Below, piece by piece: positions 46,097-54,169 of a stretch of DNA of 64,000 bases (position 1 is its first letter; each line of letters starts with the position of its first letter). The notes under the pieces were generated by a model that saw only the letters and a list, made by a program, of their open reading frames with translations, was not told the origin of the DNA and did no database searches. The position numbers were made by a program, and so were the translations under genes. Source of the DNA: Citrobacter rodentium NBRC 105723 = DSM 16636 (lineage in GTDB: Bacteria > Pseudomonadota > Gammaproteobacteria > Enterobacterales > Enterobacteriaceae); the NCBI RefSeq assembly GCF_021278985.1, contig NZ_CP082833.1, positions 5,146,001-5,210,000 on the forward strand. Reading direction: 5' to 3'.

Positions 46097-46411
46097 ATGC
46101 GTGAATTACATGTGCAGGAAATCAACGAAGTTTCTGGTGCCGGCCTGTTTAGCTCTCTCGGCGCAGCCGTACTGGGCGGCGTAATGGGCATTACCAGTGG
46201 CCTGTATAAAGGCGGCGTTGGCGGTGGCAACACCGGCGGGATTGTTGGAGCAGGCATTATCGCAGCCCTGGTCGGCATGTGCGTTGGCGGTATCGTCTAC
46301 GGCGTACAAGGGGCTTTATATGGTCTTGTTAATGACTGGGATACCACTCTTCAGGTGTTCAACAACTATTCCGAGCAGTTCTTCGATTTCTCCCAGAACG
46401 TTCCTAAATAA
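46097..46411 (+). CDS. Double-glycine leader peptide, microcin-like, Gly-rich (peptide 1)
   Basis: 104 residues from the ATG at 46097 with AAGGA nine bases upstream. Leader MRELHVQEINEVSGA is of the class II microcin type (as in microcin V and L leaders) and should be cut after Gly-Ala by the C39 exporter. The mature part is about 89 residues, hydrophobic and packed with Gly-x3-Gly patterns (GLYKGGVGGGNTGGIVGAGI), has a single Cys, and ends acidic (NYSEQFFDFSQNVPK). It could insert in membranes. It lacks the siderophore-type Ser-rich tail of class IIb microcins and the WNYAEGRMCNWSP-type end of microcins V and L. Bacteriocin activity is inferred. Confidence 0.85.
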   Translation: MRELHVQEINEVSGAGLFSSLGAAVLGGVMGITSGLYKGGVGGGNTGGIVGAGIIAALVGMCVGGIVYGVQGALYGLVNDWDTTLQVFNNYSEQFFDFSQNVPK

Positions 46412-46431
46412 ACAGGAATAAGGTGACTGCA

Positions 46432-46686
46432 ATGCATAATCTTAATAAAGAAGAAGTGCATCAGGTTTCTGGCGGAGGATTAACCTCCGATATTATTAAT
46501 TACTTTCGAAACCTGAACACTGACAGCGAAACCGGTAAACAAGAGTGGCAGTCTGTTGTTACCACCCCCTCTCCGGCACTGCAAAAAGGCGATCAGTACG
46601 GCGCGGCTATTGTTACCGGCCTGGCCGCTATCGCACTATTTTCTGTCAGGGTCGTTGGCGGGGCTCTTAGCGGTATTTTTCGCTAA
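46432..46686 (+). CDS. Double-glycine leader peptide (peptide 2)
   Basis: 84 residues from the ATG at 46432, preceded by AAGGTG. Leader MHNLNKEEVHQVSGG is a textbook double-glycine leader (Leu/Val at -12 and -4 type positions, GG at the end). The mature part of about 69 residues starts GLTSDIINYFRNL, has a polar middle (DSETGKQEWQ), and ends with a hydrophobic helix GAAIVTGLAAIALFSVRVVG. It follows peptide 1 after 21 bases, so the two may act as a pair like two-peptide bacteriocins. No immunity gene is recognisable next to them. Confidence 0.83.
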   Translation: MHNLNKEEVHQVSGGGLTSDIINYFRNLNTDSETGKQEWQSVVTTPSPALQKGDQYGAAIVTGLAAIALFSVRVVGGALSGIFR

Positions 46687-46779
46687 TAACGCTTTATTTT
46701 GCAGTTTGTGCATAACGATTTAATTTACTAACACATGCTTTTAATGAATAAAAAGCATTTTAATCAGATAAGGATTTTT

Positions 46780-47316
46780 ATGAAAAAAGTACTTCTTTCC
46801 TCGTTGGTTGTTCTGGCTCTGGGTTCCACTTCCGCTATGGCTATTGACGGTACTATTACCATCAACGGCAAGCTGACGAATGCAACCTGTAAAGTTACGG
46901 TTGATAAAAGCACCACCGGTGACGCCACCGTTACGCTGCCGACGCTGTCTGTAGCCAAGCTGGCCGTTGCTGAAGCCACCGCGGGCGCAACCAACTTCAC
47001 CATGAAGCTGACCGGCTGCTCGGGCGCCAGTAAAGTGCGTGCATTCTTTGAAGCTGGCGCAGATGTTGATGCCAGCACGGGTCGTCTGAATAACTCCTCG
47101 GAGAGTTCTGAGGTTGCCAAGAATGTCCAGATCCAGCTGCGTGATGAAGCTGATAACATCCTGGCAGCAGGTAATACCAGCCAGCGTAGTAACGCTGCCA
47201 CTCCGCTGGCTTCTGGCGCCGCTAACCTGAACTATTCAGCGCGTTACTACGCAACGGCCGCAGCTGAAGCGGGTGACGTACAGAGCTCTGTGACTTACTC
47301 GATCGACTACGAGTAA
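46780..47316 (+). CDS. Major fimbrial subunit (FimA-like)
   Basis: 178 residues from the ATG at 46780 (AAGGA upstream). Signal peptide MKKVLLSSLVVLALGSTSAM with cleavage before IDGTI; donor strand DGTITINGKL; disulfide Cys pair in NATCKVTV and LTGCSGASK; C-terminal beta-zipper motif ending YSIDYE, where the penultimate Tyr is recognised by the chaperone. Follows the two peptides by 93 bases. First gene of a chaperone-usher operon, and a downstream hairpin may limit expression of later genes. Confidence 0.93.
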   Translation: MKKVLLSSLVVLALGSTSAMAIDGTITINGKLTNATCKVTVDKSTTGDATVTLPTLSVAKLAVAEATAGATNFTMKLTGCSGASKVRAFFEAGADVDASTGRLNNSSESSEVAKNVQIQLRDEADNILAAGNTSQRSNAATPLASGAANLNYSARYYATAAAEAGDVQSSVTYSIDYE

Positions 47317-47335
47317 TACCGCGCTTGTATTGAGT

Positions 47336-47357
47336 ACAGGGAACTTCGGTTCCCTGT
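47336..47357 (+). terminator. Attenuating hairpin after the major fimbrial subunit
   Basis: An 8-bp stem ACAGGGAA/TTCCCTGT closes the very stable CTTCGG loop, 20 bases after the stop. The T-run is weak, so partial termination or mRNA protection is more likely than a full stop; this gives high subunit and low usher levels in fimbrial operons. Confidence 0.7.
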
Positions 47358-47534
47358 TATTGCCCTGTCTCTTATACGCATCCTGTTTTCGAAAATGCCC
47401 GTAAAAAGAGCTGGAGCTGGCTGTGTTTAGAGGAGTTAATTTCAAATGATATTCAGGCAACTTGAAATAAATCTAAAATAAAAACCACAATGAAGTCTTC
47501 CTGTATATGAGATCAATTAATTTCGGAGAGCGAA

Positions 47535-48254
47535 ATGAATTCCGCCGCACGCTTCTTTTTAATATTTAGCCTCGCCCTTACATCCTTCCAGTCGTTTTCC
47601 GGCGTCATAATTAATGGCACCAGGGTTATTTACCCTTCTGATGAGAAGGAGATTACGCTTCGACTGGAAAATAAAGGGGAGAAACCATCGTTAGTGCAGG
47701 TCTGGATTGATAAGGGAGACAGTAAAGCTAAGGTCAGCCTGATTGAATCGCCCTTTATTATCCTTCCCCCGGTATTCCGAATTGAACCCACGCAAGGGCA
47801 GACGCTGCGTATTTCCTATACCGGCAGCAACCTGCCGCAGGATCGTGAATCCGTATTCTGGCTTAACGTCCTTGATATTCCGGCAAGACAACAAAAACTG
47901 CCGTCCAACAGTATTGAAATGGCTTTCCGCTCGCGTATTAAACTTTTCTATCGCCCGAGCAGCCTGAATATTGCTTCGAGCAGTGAACAAGTTGAAAAGC
48001 TGCACTGGTCAACCGCCCCCTGTCAAAATAAACAGTGCATTGTAATTAAAAACCCGACACCGGTGTTTGTGACCATATCAACGATAAAAGTCATGTCCGG
48101 GGATAAGGTTTTGACCTCTCTGACGGGAAGTATGCTGGCGCCTTTCGGTTCTGACTCCTATCCGGTCAAAGTTAATCCGGGCAATAATTCATTGTTTATT
48201 GAATATGTTAACGATTATGGCTCGTCTGTTAAGCGGCAGATAAAACACGAATAA
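47535..48254 (+). CDS. Periplasmic fimbrial chaperone (PapD family)
   Basis: 239 residues with GGAGAG before the ATG. Signal peptide MNSAARFFLIFSLALTSFQS; the first Ig-like domain begins GVIINGTRVIYPSDEKEITL, with the conserved Arg for subunit carboxylate binding, and includes LVQVWIDKGD and the G1-strand region KLPSNSIEMAFRSRIKLFYR. A Cys pair (CQNKQC) occurs in domain 2. It guides subunits to the usher by donor-strand complementation. Usher gene follows. Confidence 0.93.
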   Translation: MNSAARFFLIFSLALTSFQSFSGVIINGTRVIYPSDEKEITLRLENKGEKPSLVQVWIDKGDSKAKVSLIESPFIILPPVFRIEPTQGQTLRISYTGSNLPQDRESVFWLNVLDIPARQQKLPSNSIEMAFRSRIKLFYRPSSLNIASSSEQVEKLHWSTAPCQNKQCIVIKNPTPVFVTISTIKVMSGDKVLTSLTGSMLAPFGSDSYPVKVNPGNNSLFIEYVNDYGSSVKRQIKHE

Positions 48255-48282
48255 CCAATCAACACTGTTCATGGACGTGATT

Positions 48283-50859
48283 ATGTATAATTCAAAAATT
48301 AATGGATTCAAACTTTCCCTGGTTTGCACCAGTATTATTATTGGTTTATCCACTACTCATGCTTTAGCGGATGTCTATTTTAACCCTGATTTTTTAAAAG
48401 ATATTTCCGGCCAGACGACGGTGGATGTGAGCCGTTTCAACGGCGATTTTCATATTCTTCCGGGCGATTACACTCCGGATATTTACCTTAACGGGCAGCT
48501 TATTGACCGCGCACGCGTTACCGTACGGGGAGATAATGAAGCATCTCAGCTCTGCTTTAATAGTGCGCTGTTGACCCGCCTTAATTTAAATACAACCCGC
48601 CTGTCCGAAGAAAGCATGGCGGCGCTGGAAGGCAGGTCGGAATGCCCCCACCTGGAAACGCTTATTCCTGGCTCGCGAGCATATCTGAATGTTTCAGATA
48701 TGCGACTTGACGTCAGCATACCCCAGGCTTATCTCAACCAGGCGGCCCGCGGCTATGTTCCCCCCTCTATCTGGTCATATGGGGAGAAAGCGCTTTATCT
48801 GAGCTATAACTCGACCTATTTTGAACAGCGCAGCCAGGGCGATACTCATCAATCCTTTTATGGCGATATGAGAGGAAAATTCAATCTGGGCGCCTGGATG
48901 CTGCATCATTCCGGCGCTTACAGTTGGGACGATCGCTCCGGAGACCGCTATAACGTTTTTGCGACAAATCTACAGCGTGATATTCCGGCATGGGAATCAC
49001 GCGTTTTGCTCGGCGACGCAACGACGTCAGGCGACCTTTTTGACTCCTTCTCGTTCCGTGGTATACGGCTCGCAACCGCTGAACAAATGTTACCCGACTC
49101 GCTGCGTGGCTATGCGCCGGTGGTGCGCGGCATCGCGCGAACAAACGCGAAAGTGACGATTAAACAGCGGGATCGCGTTATCTATGAAACCTCAGTTCCC
49201 CCCGGTGAATTTGCGATTGAAGATCTTTATCCTACGGGCTATAGCGGCGATCTGCAGGTTATGGTTACCGAAGCCGATGGTTCGCGGAGCGTGTTCTCCG
49301 TTCCCTTTTCCTCAGTGGCTGAACTTCTGCGCCCCGGACGCACAAACTACAGTCTGACAATGGGACGCCTGCGTAACCTTAACGTCTCTGATGAACCCTA
49401 CGTGTTTCAGGGAACCTGGAAAAGAGGGATCAGTAACACGGTTACCGCCTATGCGGGCGTGATGGCCACGGATTTCTACTACTCTGGCGTCCTTGGCTCA
49501 GCGCTGGGCACTCCTGTCGGCGCGTTTGCTTTAGATATTACCGGCGCAAGCTTTGGTAAAAGTATGTATGAGAAAAACGGCGTCAGCGTACGCGCCAGCT
49601 ACAGCAAACATATTGCGACGACAAACAGTAATATCTCGCTGGCGGCCTACCGTTTCTCATCTTCAGGCTATCTCGATCTGCATAATGCCGTTTATTTAGC
49701 GGACAAAATCGAGCATAACAATTTCGACGCCGGATTCGACGTATTCGATCGCCCCCGTAACCGTATCTCCCTGACGTTAAGCCAGGATCTTGGTAATAAG
49801 TCAGGCCAGTTTTATGTTTCGGGCTATCGCGAGAACTACTGGAATAATACGAACAGCAATACCCAGTACCAGGCGGGATATAACAACACCTATAAATGGC
49901 TGGGATATGGATTAGCGGTAAGCCGCACGGAAACCCGCAATCGGGATAAGGAAACGCAATATTTACTCAATTTCTCTATTCCACTCGGTAGCGGACGCGG
50001 CTTACACACGCCCAACCTGAACAGTTATACCACCATTAATAAGCGCGGCACCTCCTCGCAGCTTGAGGTCAGCGGCGTGGCTGGCAAACACGATCTGTTG
50101 AACTATAACGTATCGGCCGGGCGCGACGCCGATAATAGCTATTCCGGCAACCTCAGCGGCGCTTATAAATTTGATGACGCCACGCTAAGCGGCAGCTTCT
50201 CTAAAGGCAAGGATTATCACAGCTATTCCGCAGGCCTGAGCGGCAGCGTTGTCGCATTTTCTGATGGGATCGTGACCAGCCCTTATGAGGGGCTGAATAC
50301 CATGGCGATAATCTCATCCAAAAATGCTGCTGGCGCCCGCGTTGAGGGATATGCCGGCGTTAAGCTCGATAGCCGGGGATATGCGCTTGTGCCCTATCTG
50401 ACGCCTTATCGCATTAACAATGTGGCCATTGACCCCAAAGGCCTGCCGTTCGACGTTGAGCTTGATACGACCAGCCAGCAAATAGCACCGGCGCAGGGTG
50501 CAATCGTAAAACTCAATTATGCCTCCCACAAAGGCCGCATGGTTCTGATCCGAGCCACCACGCAAGAGGGAGATGCGTTGCCGTTTGGCGCATCTGTTAA
50601 GGATAGCAAGGGAGAGGATGTTGGGGTCGTAGCGCAGGGAGGACAAATCTACGCCCGTCTGAACGTTGGAAAAGATCGCCTCAATATCAACTGGGGAAAC
50701 AAACAGCAGTTTTCCTGTACTTTTGATATTGACCTTAAGGAGTCTTCTCCTGAAAAAAATATTGAACGTCTGAATACCGTTTGTGACGGTGATGATCCGA
50801 GTCTCCAGCAGACTCTGGCGCTCACTCAGTACGTTTCCCCAGACACAGATTTGATGTGA
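48283..50859 (+). CDS. Outer-membrane fimbrial usher (FimD/PapC family)
   Basis: Assembles and secretes the pilus. 858 residues from the ATG at 48283, giving a good signal peptide (MYNSKINGFKLSLVCTSIII, cleavage after HALA); an ATG four codons earlier is possible but has no ribosome-binding site. Domains: N-terminal periplasmic domain (VYFNPDFLKDISGQTTVDVS), 24-strand barrel with plug (GYAPVVRGIARTNAKVTIKQ), C-terminal domains with PKGLPFDVELDTTSQQIAPA and two Cys near the end (FSCTFDID, NTVCDG). No frameshift is seen, unlike the export genes upstream. Confidence 0.95.
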   Translation: MYNSKINGFKLSLVCTSIIIGLSTTHALADVYFNPDFLKDISGQTTVDVSRFNGDFHILPGDYTPDIYLNGQLIDRARVTVRGDNEASQLCFNSALLTRLNLNTTRLSEESMAALEGRSECPHLETLIPGSRAYLNVSDMRLDVSIPQAYLNQAARGYVPPSIWSYGEKALYLSYNSTYFEQRSQGDTHQSFYGDMRGKFNLGAWMLHHSGAYSWDDRSGDRYNVFATNLQRDIPAWESRVLLGDATTSGDLFDSFSFRGIRLATAEQMLPDSLRGYAPVVRGIARTNAKVTIKQRDRVIYETSVPPGEFAIEDLYPTGYSGDLQVMVTEADGSRSVFSVPFSSVAELLRPGRTNYSLTMGRLRNLNVSDEPYVFQGTWKRGISNTVTAYAGVMATDFYYSGVLGSALGTPVGAFALDITGASFGKSMYEKNGVSVRASYSKHIATTNSNISLAAYRFSSSGYLDLHNAVYLADKIEHNNFDAGFDVFDRPRNRISLTLSQDLGNKSGQFYVSGYRENYWNNTNSNTQYQAGYNNTYKWLGYGLAVSRTETRNRDKETQYLLNFSIPLGSGRGLHTPNLNSYTTINKRGTSSQLEVSGVAGKHDLLNYNVSAGRDADNSYSGNLSGAYKFDDATLSGSFSKGKDYHSYSAGLSGSVVAFSDGIVTSPYEGLNTMAIISSKNAAGARVEGYAGVKLDSRGYALVPYLTPYRINNVAIDPKGLPFDVELDTTSQQIAPAQGAIVKLNYASHKGRMVLIRATTQEGDALPFGASVKDSKGEDVGVVAQGGQIYARLNVGKDRLNINWGNKQQFSCTFDIDLKESSPEKNIERLNTVCDGDDPSLQQTLALTQYVSPDTDLM

Positions 50860-50879
50860 ATGCGATAAGGAATAAAGTT

Positions 50880-51926
50880 ATGTATAAGCTAAACGTCAGC
50901 CTGTTTATATTTGTCACGGCGCTGCTATTGATAGCCGTTCCGGCTCGTGCTGATTTAAGATGCGGAACGGATTCAACCATGCTTAGCAACGCGGGTATTG
51001 ATTTTGCAAAGGATGTTCCAACACAAATTAATAGCAATACACCGATTGGAACTATCCTGTACCGAAAGGAGATGAAACTCAGCATCTGGTGTGGCAAAGA
51101 CATCAATTCGACAAACTCATGGGACACCTCTCCAGAAGAGATCGTGATCAGGCGTGAAAACCTGGCCAATATGTTAGGCAGTAATAGTGGCCTGGAGCTG
51201 TATGTCACGATCAATGGTGAACGCGGAACGAACGCTAAAATTTTCCACACGGGTATCGAAACGAACATTCCCTGGGTCAGTAATAGCATAGACAACAGTT
51301 ACCTGCCCCGTGCCAATGTTGATATCACTATTGAGCTGGTTAAAACCGGTGAAAACAACGTGCTCAGTGTAAAAAGTAATACCATGAAAATCTTTTCCGT
51401 CCAGAGTAGCCTTGGCACGGATACTGAAATGATTTTTTATTTAAAAAATGGCAAAAGCACTATCAATTTCACGACCCAAACGTGTGATGTAAACGGCAGC
51501 GGTAATTTTACCGCCACCATTGAAGAGCTGAACATCAGTACTATCCGTTCAGTGGGACCTGTCGAAACGCCAACCCGCGATTTTGATGTCAGCATCAAGT
51601 GTAACGCTGATTTATGGAGTACACAGAACATCCTGATGAAAATTACCGGGAATAATATAGCGGATATGACCGACAAAGGGCTATTTTACTGGCGCGATTT
51701 AAGTACCGGAGCCAATGCTGAGGGCATTGCTCTGCAGCTGCTTCAGGGCGTAAACGGCACGACCTATATTCCTGTCGTACCGGGCGAAAACTTTGTTATT
51801 GGTAATTTTGATAAAAGGCTTTCAACCGTGACTATCCCCCTGCGCGCCCGATACTATGCAACTGGAAACAACTTTACCGCTGGTGACGTTCAGTCGGTAC
51901 TTTTTTATAACATCGACTATGAGTAA
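50880..51926 (+). CDS. Fimbrial tip adhesin (two-domain)
   Basis: 348 residues from the ATG at 50880 with AAGGA upstream. Signal peptide MYKLNVSLFIFVTALLLIAV cut after ARA. The N-terminal half (about 24-195, with Cys pairs RCGTD and IWCGKD) is not like known lectins by eye. The C-terminal half is a pilin domain (INFTTQTCDVNGSGNFTATI, SIKCNADLW) ending FYNIDYE, the same terminal motif as the major subunit. The last gene of the four-gene fimbrial core. Ligand unknown. Confidence 0.85.
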   Translation: MYKLNVSLFIFVTALLLIAVPARADLRCGTDSTMLSNAGIDFAKDVPTQINSNTPIGTILYRKEMKLSIWCGKDINSTNSWDTSPEEIVIRRENLANMLGSNSGLELYVTINGERGTNAKIFHTGIETNIPWVSNSIDNSYLPRANVDITIELVKTGENNVLSVKSNTMKIFSVQSSLGTDTEMIFYLKNGKSTINFTTQTCDVNGSGNFTATIEELNISTIRSVGPVETPTRDFDVSIKCNADLWSTQNILMKITGNNIADMTDKGLFYWRDLSTGANAEGIALQLLQGVNGTTYIPVVPGENFVIGNFDKRLSTVTIPLRARYYATGNNFTAGDVQSVLFYNIDYE

Positions 51927-51942
51927 TTCTAAGGTAAAACTG

Positions 51943-52368
51943 ATGACACTGAACTGTATATGTAATGAAGGCATTATCCATTTTCCTGACAATGCGAAAT
52001 GCCAGACGATTAACGTTATTAGCCTTGCTTCAGGTCAGGCGATAAACATCACCCGGGATCGGCCCGCTGACGGAGAAAATTTTGAGGGATACCTGCAAGG
52101 ACAACTAAGAATACTGGTGGAAAAATGTAACAATTATAAGCAGCTGTCCCTGCAGCATTGTGACTCCACTGCCGTTTTTTCTAAAATTTCAAAGTTAACT
52201 TTTTCGTTTAAACCTGCAGAAGGTATAACCTACTGGCAGTACATCATATTGGCGGAAAGAGAACCGGGTAATATTATGCTTTTTACATCAGTATTCAATG
52301 ACAGATCCACGCTGGATCAGGGGTGCCGCGAGGTGGACAAACTCTTCAAAGCATTCAGACCACACTAA
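51943..52368 (+). CDS. DUF1795/DcrB-like protein, Eag-chaperone-like
   Basis: 141 residues from the ATG at 51943 (AAGG eight bases upstream); an ATG at 51919 overlapping the adhesin stop is an alternative. No signal peptide in the short form, so probably cytoplasmic. The pattern NEGIIHFPDNAKCQTINVIS, GQAINITRDRPADGENFEGY, QLRIL, ending LDQGCREVDKLFKAFRPH fits the DUF1795 (DcrB-related) fold, whose members include Eag chaperones that shield transmembrane helices of type VI effectors. No type VI gene is visible here. By position it may shield the hydrophobic double-glycine peptides or assist fimbrial proteins. Family assignment is by eye. Confidence 0.6.
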   Translation: MTLNCICNEGIIHFPDNAKCQTINVISLASGQAINITRDRPADGENFEGYLQGQLRILVEKCNNYKQLSLQHCDSTAVFSKISKLTFSFKPAEGITYWQYIILAEREPGNIMLFTSVFNDRSTLDQGCREVDKLFKAFRPH

Positions 52369-52378
52369 ACCAGGCTTA

Positions 52379-52419
52379 GCGCCGGCTCGTGGTGGATTAA
52401 GTATATCCTGAGCCGGCGC
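52379..52419. terminator. Long-stem inverted repeat ending the fimbrial cluster
   Basis: Ten-base arms GCGCCGGCTC and GAGCCGGCGC, perfectly complementary with a 21-base loop, begin 10 bases after the DUF1795 stop. There is no T-run, so it may act as an mRNA-stabilising or factor-aided end rather than a classical terminator. Confidence 0.6.
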
Positions 52420-53199
52420 GAGCAAGCATCATTCTCCACCGCTGGAAAATCGATTCTTGCATTGTTCCCTCTCCAGCCCTCCCCTATAAATCCCTGAAGT
52501 CTTTCTGTGATTGAGCATAAACGGTTAACAAGTCTCCGTGCGCAGAGTGTGGGTAGAAGTCAGGAAAGATAATTCCCATACAGCAAAATTTAACGCAGTG
52601 AGTATGTAACCGACCAAAGCCATCAGATACATCTGATAAACAAGAATATCAAAGCTAACTACCACTCGGAATTATCTCTATTATCTTGACAATTCAACTC
52701 CGGTTGAATGTAGATTTGTCTCATTTAGCACATGGAATCATCTGCCTGTTTAATTTCGTATAGATTAATATCTATTTTCTTAGTGTTTTTTTAATTAAGA
52801 TTATTCTACTAAACCGCCTGAATATCATTAAACGTGCTAATCATATCCAGTTGAATATTTATTTACTGACAATTTACAAACCTCTAAAAAAAACCGATTA
52901 AACAGTATAAAAAACCAGCACCGCAACAGTACACATTCATTACTACTGGAGGTAACTATTAAGATGTCGAATCATGTCTTTTACCCTGTAGAACAAATTC
53001 CAGAACTTTGCTGAAATTCTTAATAGTTTTATTGTAACTTTATATTTTTAAAATAGCCATCACCTATAAATAACCATCCATCGATCGTTTTAAACAATTG
53101 CAATTAATTATTGCATCTTGTTTAAACTGCAGACTCATTAAATTGAGCACGTATGAGGAAGGTACGTGAGGGTGTCATCATTAGTTATGGAATTTTGTT
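52420..53199. other. AT-rich noncoding region before the second LuxR-type gene
   Basis: About 780 bases with no credible ORF on either strand and long AT-rich stretches, especially 52640-53140. Probably contains the promoter of the regulator at 53200 and resembles the H-NS-prone leader regions of fimbrial regulators. No definite sites were found. Confidence 0.5.
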
Positions 53200-53790
53200 A
53201 TGAATACATATGTCATTTCTGATAATAAATTCTTTTTGCTTGGCATCGCCAACCAGGAGAATTATGCAGAAGGTTCTGAAGGGAGTGTCATACCTGTTTT
53301 CTCAAAGAATGTGTCCAGCACGTTTAAACCCTGCGAAAGGGGGGCCGTTGTCGTTCTTTTTATTTCATCGTCGGATGAGCGACACAGGATAACGTCCATA
53401 AGGGCGCTTCATGAATGCAGAGTACTGATGCTTGTGAAAAGCACCGGAAAGCAGGAGTACTACAGCCACTCGGGCAGACAGTTTCCATGGATTGTCCCCC
53501 ATGACATTGGATTGGCAGATCTCCGCCAGCATATCGTCAAAGCAAGGCTAACGCCGTTTTATCGACGCTATTTTACCTGTACGGAAGTGTTGCTCTTTCG
53601 TTACCTAACGCAAGGCATCAGCATACAGAATATGGCTAACCTGAATTTATCCTGTAAATATCTTTATACCCTGAAGAGAAAAATCATCTTAAAGAACAAC
53701 ATTGATGGGCATGATGCAGCCGCCATCATGATATGCAGGGATATTATCGCGATGAGTAATATAACCCTATCCGCCGAGCGCGCTGCATAA
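53200..53790 (+). CDS. LuxR/RcsB-like regulator, probable fimbria or surface regulator
   Basis: 196 residues. The N-terminal half (MNTYVISDNKFFLLGIANQE) is an atypical receiver-like domain without an obvious phospho-acceptor. The C-terminal part CTEVLLFRYLTQGISIQNMA, NLNLSCKYLYTLKRKIILKN fits a LuxR-type helix-turn-helix of the kind found in BglJ, YjjQ and other fimbrial regulators. The ribosome-binding site is weak. It lies between the fimbrial cluster and the third autotransporter, and either could be its target. Intact, unlike the related regulator near 40.5 kb. Confidence 0.75.
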   Translation: MNTYVISDNKFFLLGIANQENYAEGSEGSVIPVFSKNVSSTFKPCERGAVVVLFISSSDERHRITSIRALHECRVLMLVKSTGKQEYYSHSGRQFPWIVPHDIGLADLRQHIVKARLTPFYRRYFTCTEVLLFRYLTQGISIQNMANLNLSCKYLYTLKRKIILKNNIDGHDAAAIMICRDIIAMSNITLSAERAA

Positions 53791-53812
53791 GCATATTTAA
53801 CTACCCGTAGAA

Positions 53813-54058
53813 TTAATCAGGCTGGTTTGCCCCATCTCGTTTCCGGGAGAGCTTTGCATCGCCCAGGGAAATATCGGCTGTGGCAGGCTGGCTGTGAGCG
53901 TTACCGTTACAGACAGAGGCACTATCGTATATAAAGCCCTTCAGGGTCGCTGTATAGCGTCCGGGTTGCTGTTCGGTGATATCACTAATGGTTACCGGCG
54001 TAGAACGGCGGGTGCTGTCATTCTTATGCGTCAGGATGATAGAAAAATTCAAGAGCAC
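53813..54058 (-). pseudogene. Possible remnant of an invasin/intimin Ig-like domain
   Basis: An 81-codon minus-strand frame contains DSTRRSTPVTISDITEQQPG and RYTATLKG, a rhythm typical of bacterial Ig-like repeats (position then GxYTATL). There is no good start, signal peptide or neighbouring domain, so it would be a leftover of a larger inverse-autotransporter gene. It overlaps the leader region of the autotransporter on the other strand. Weakly supported. Confidence 0.35.
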
Positions 54059-54169
54059 ATCAACATTTTTCTTTTCCCTTTTCTCGCTATTTCTCTGGCA
54101 AAACTAACCAGAATTGCCTATGTCTTAAACACAAGTTGTTTCCTGCAAAGTATAACGAGGGTGCCTGAA

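Noticed and set aside
53894..54169. N-terminal extension of the third autotransporter
   Set aside because: The extra 92 codons give no signal peptide, whereas the ATG at 54170 has a ribosome-binding site and a signal sequence.
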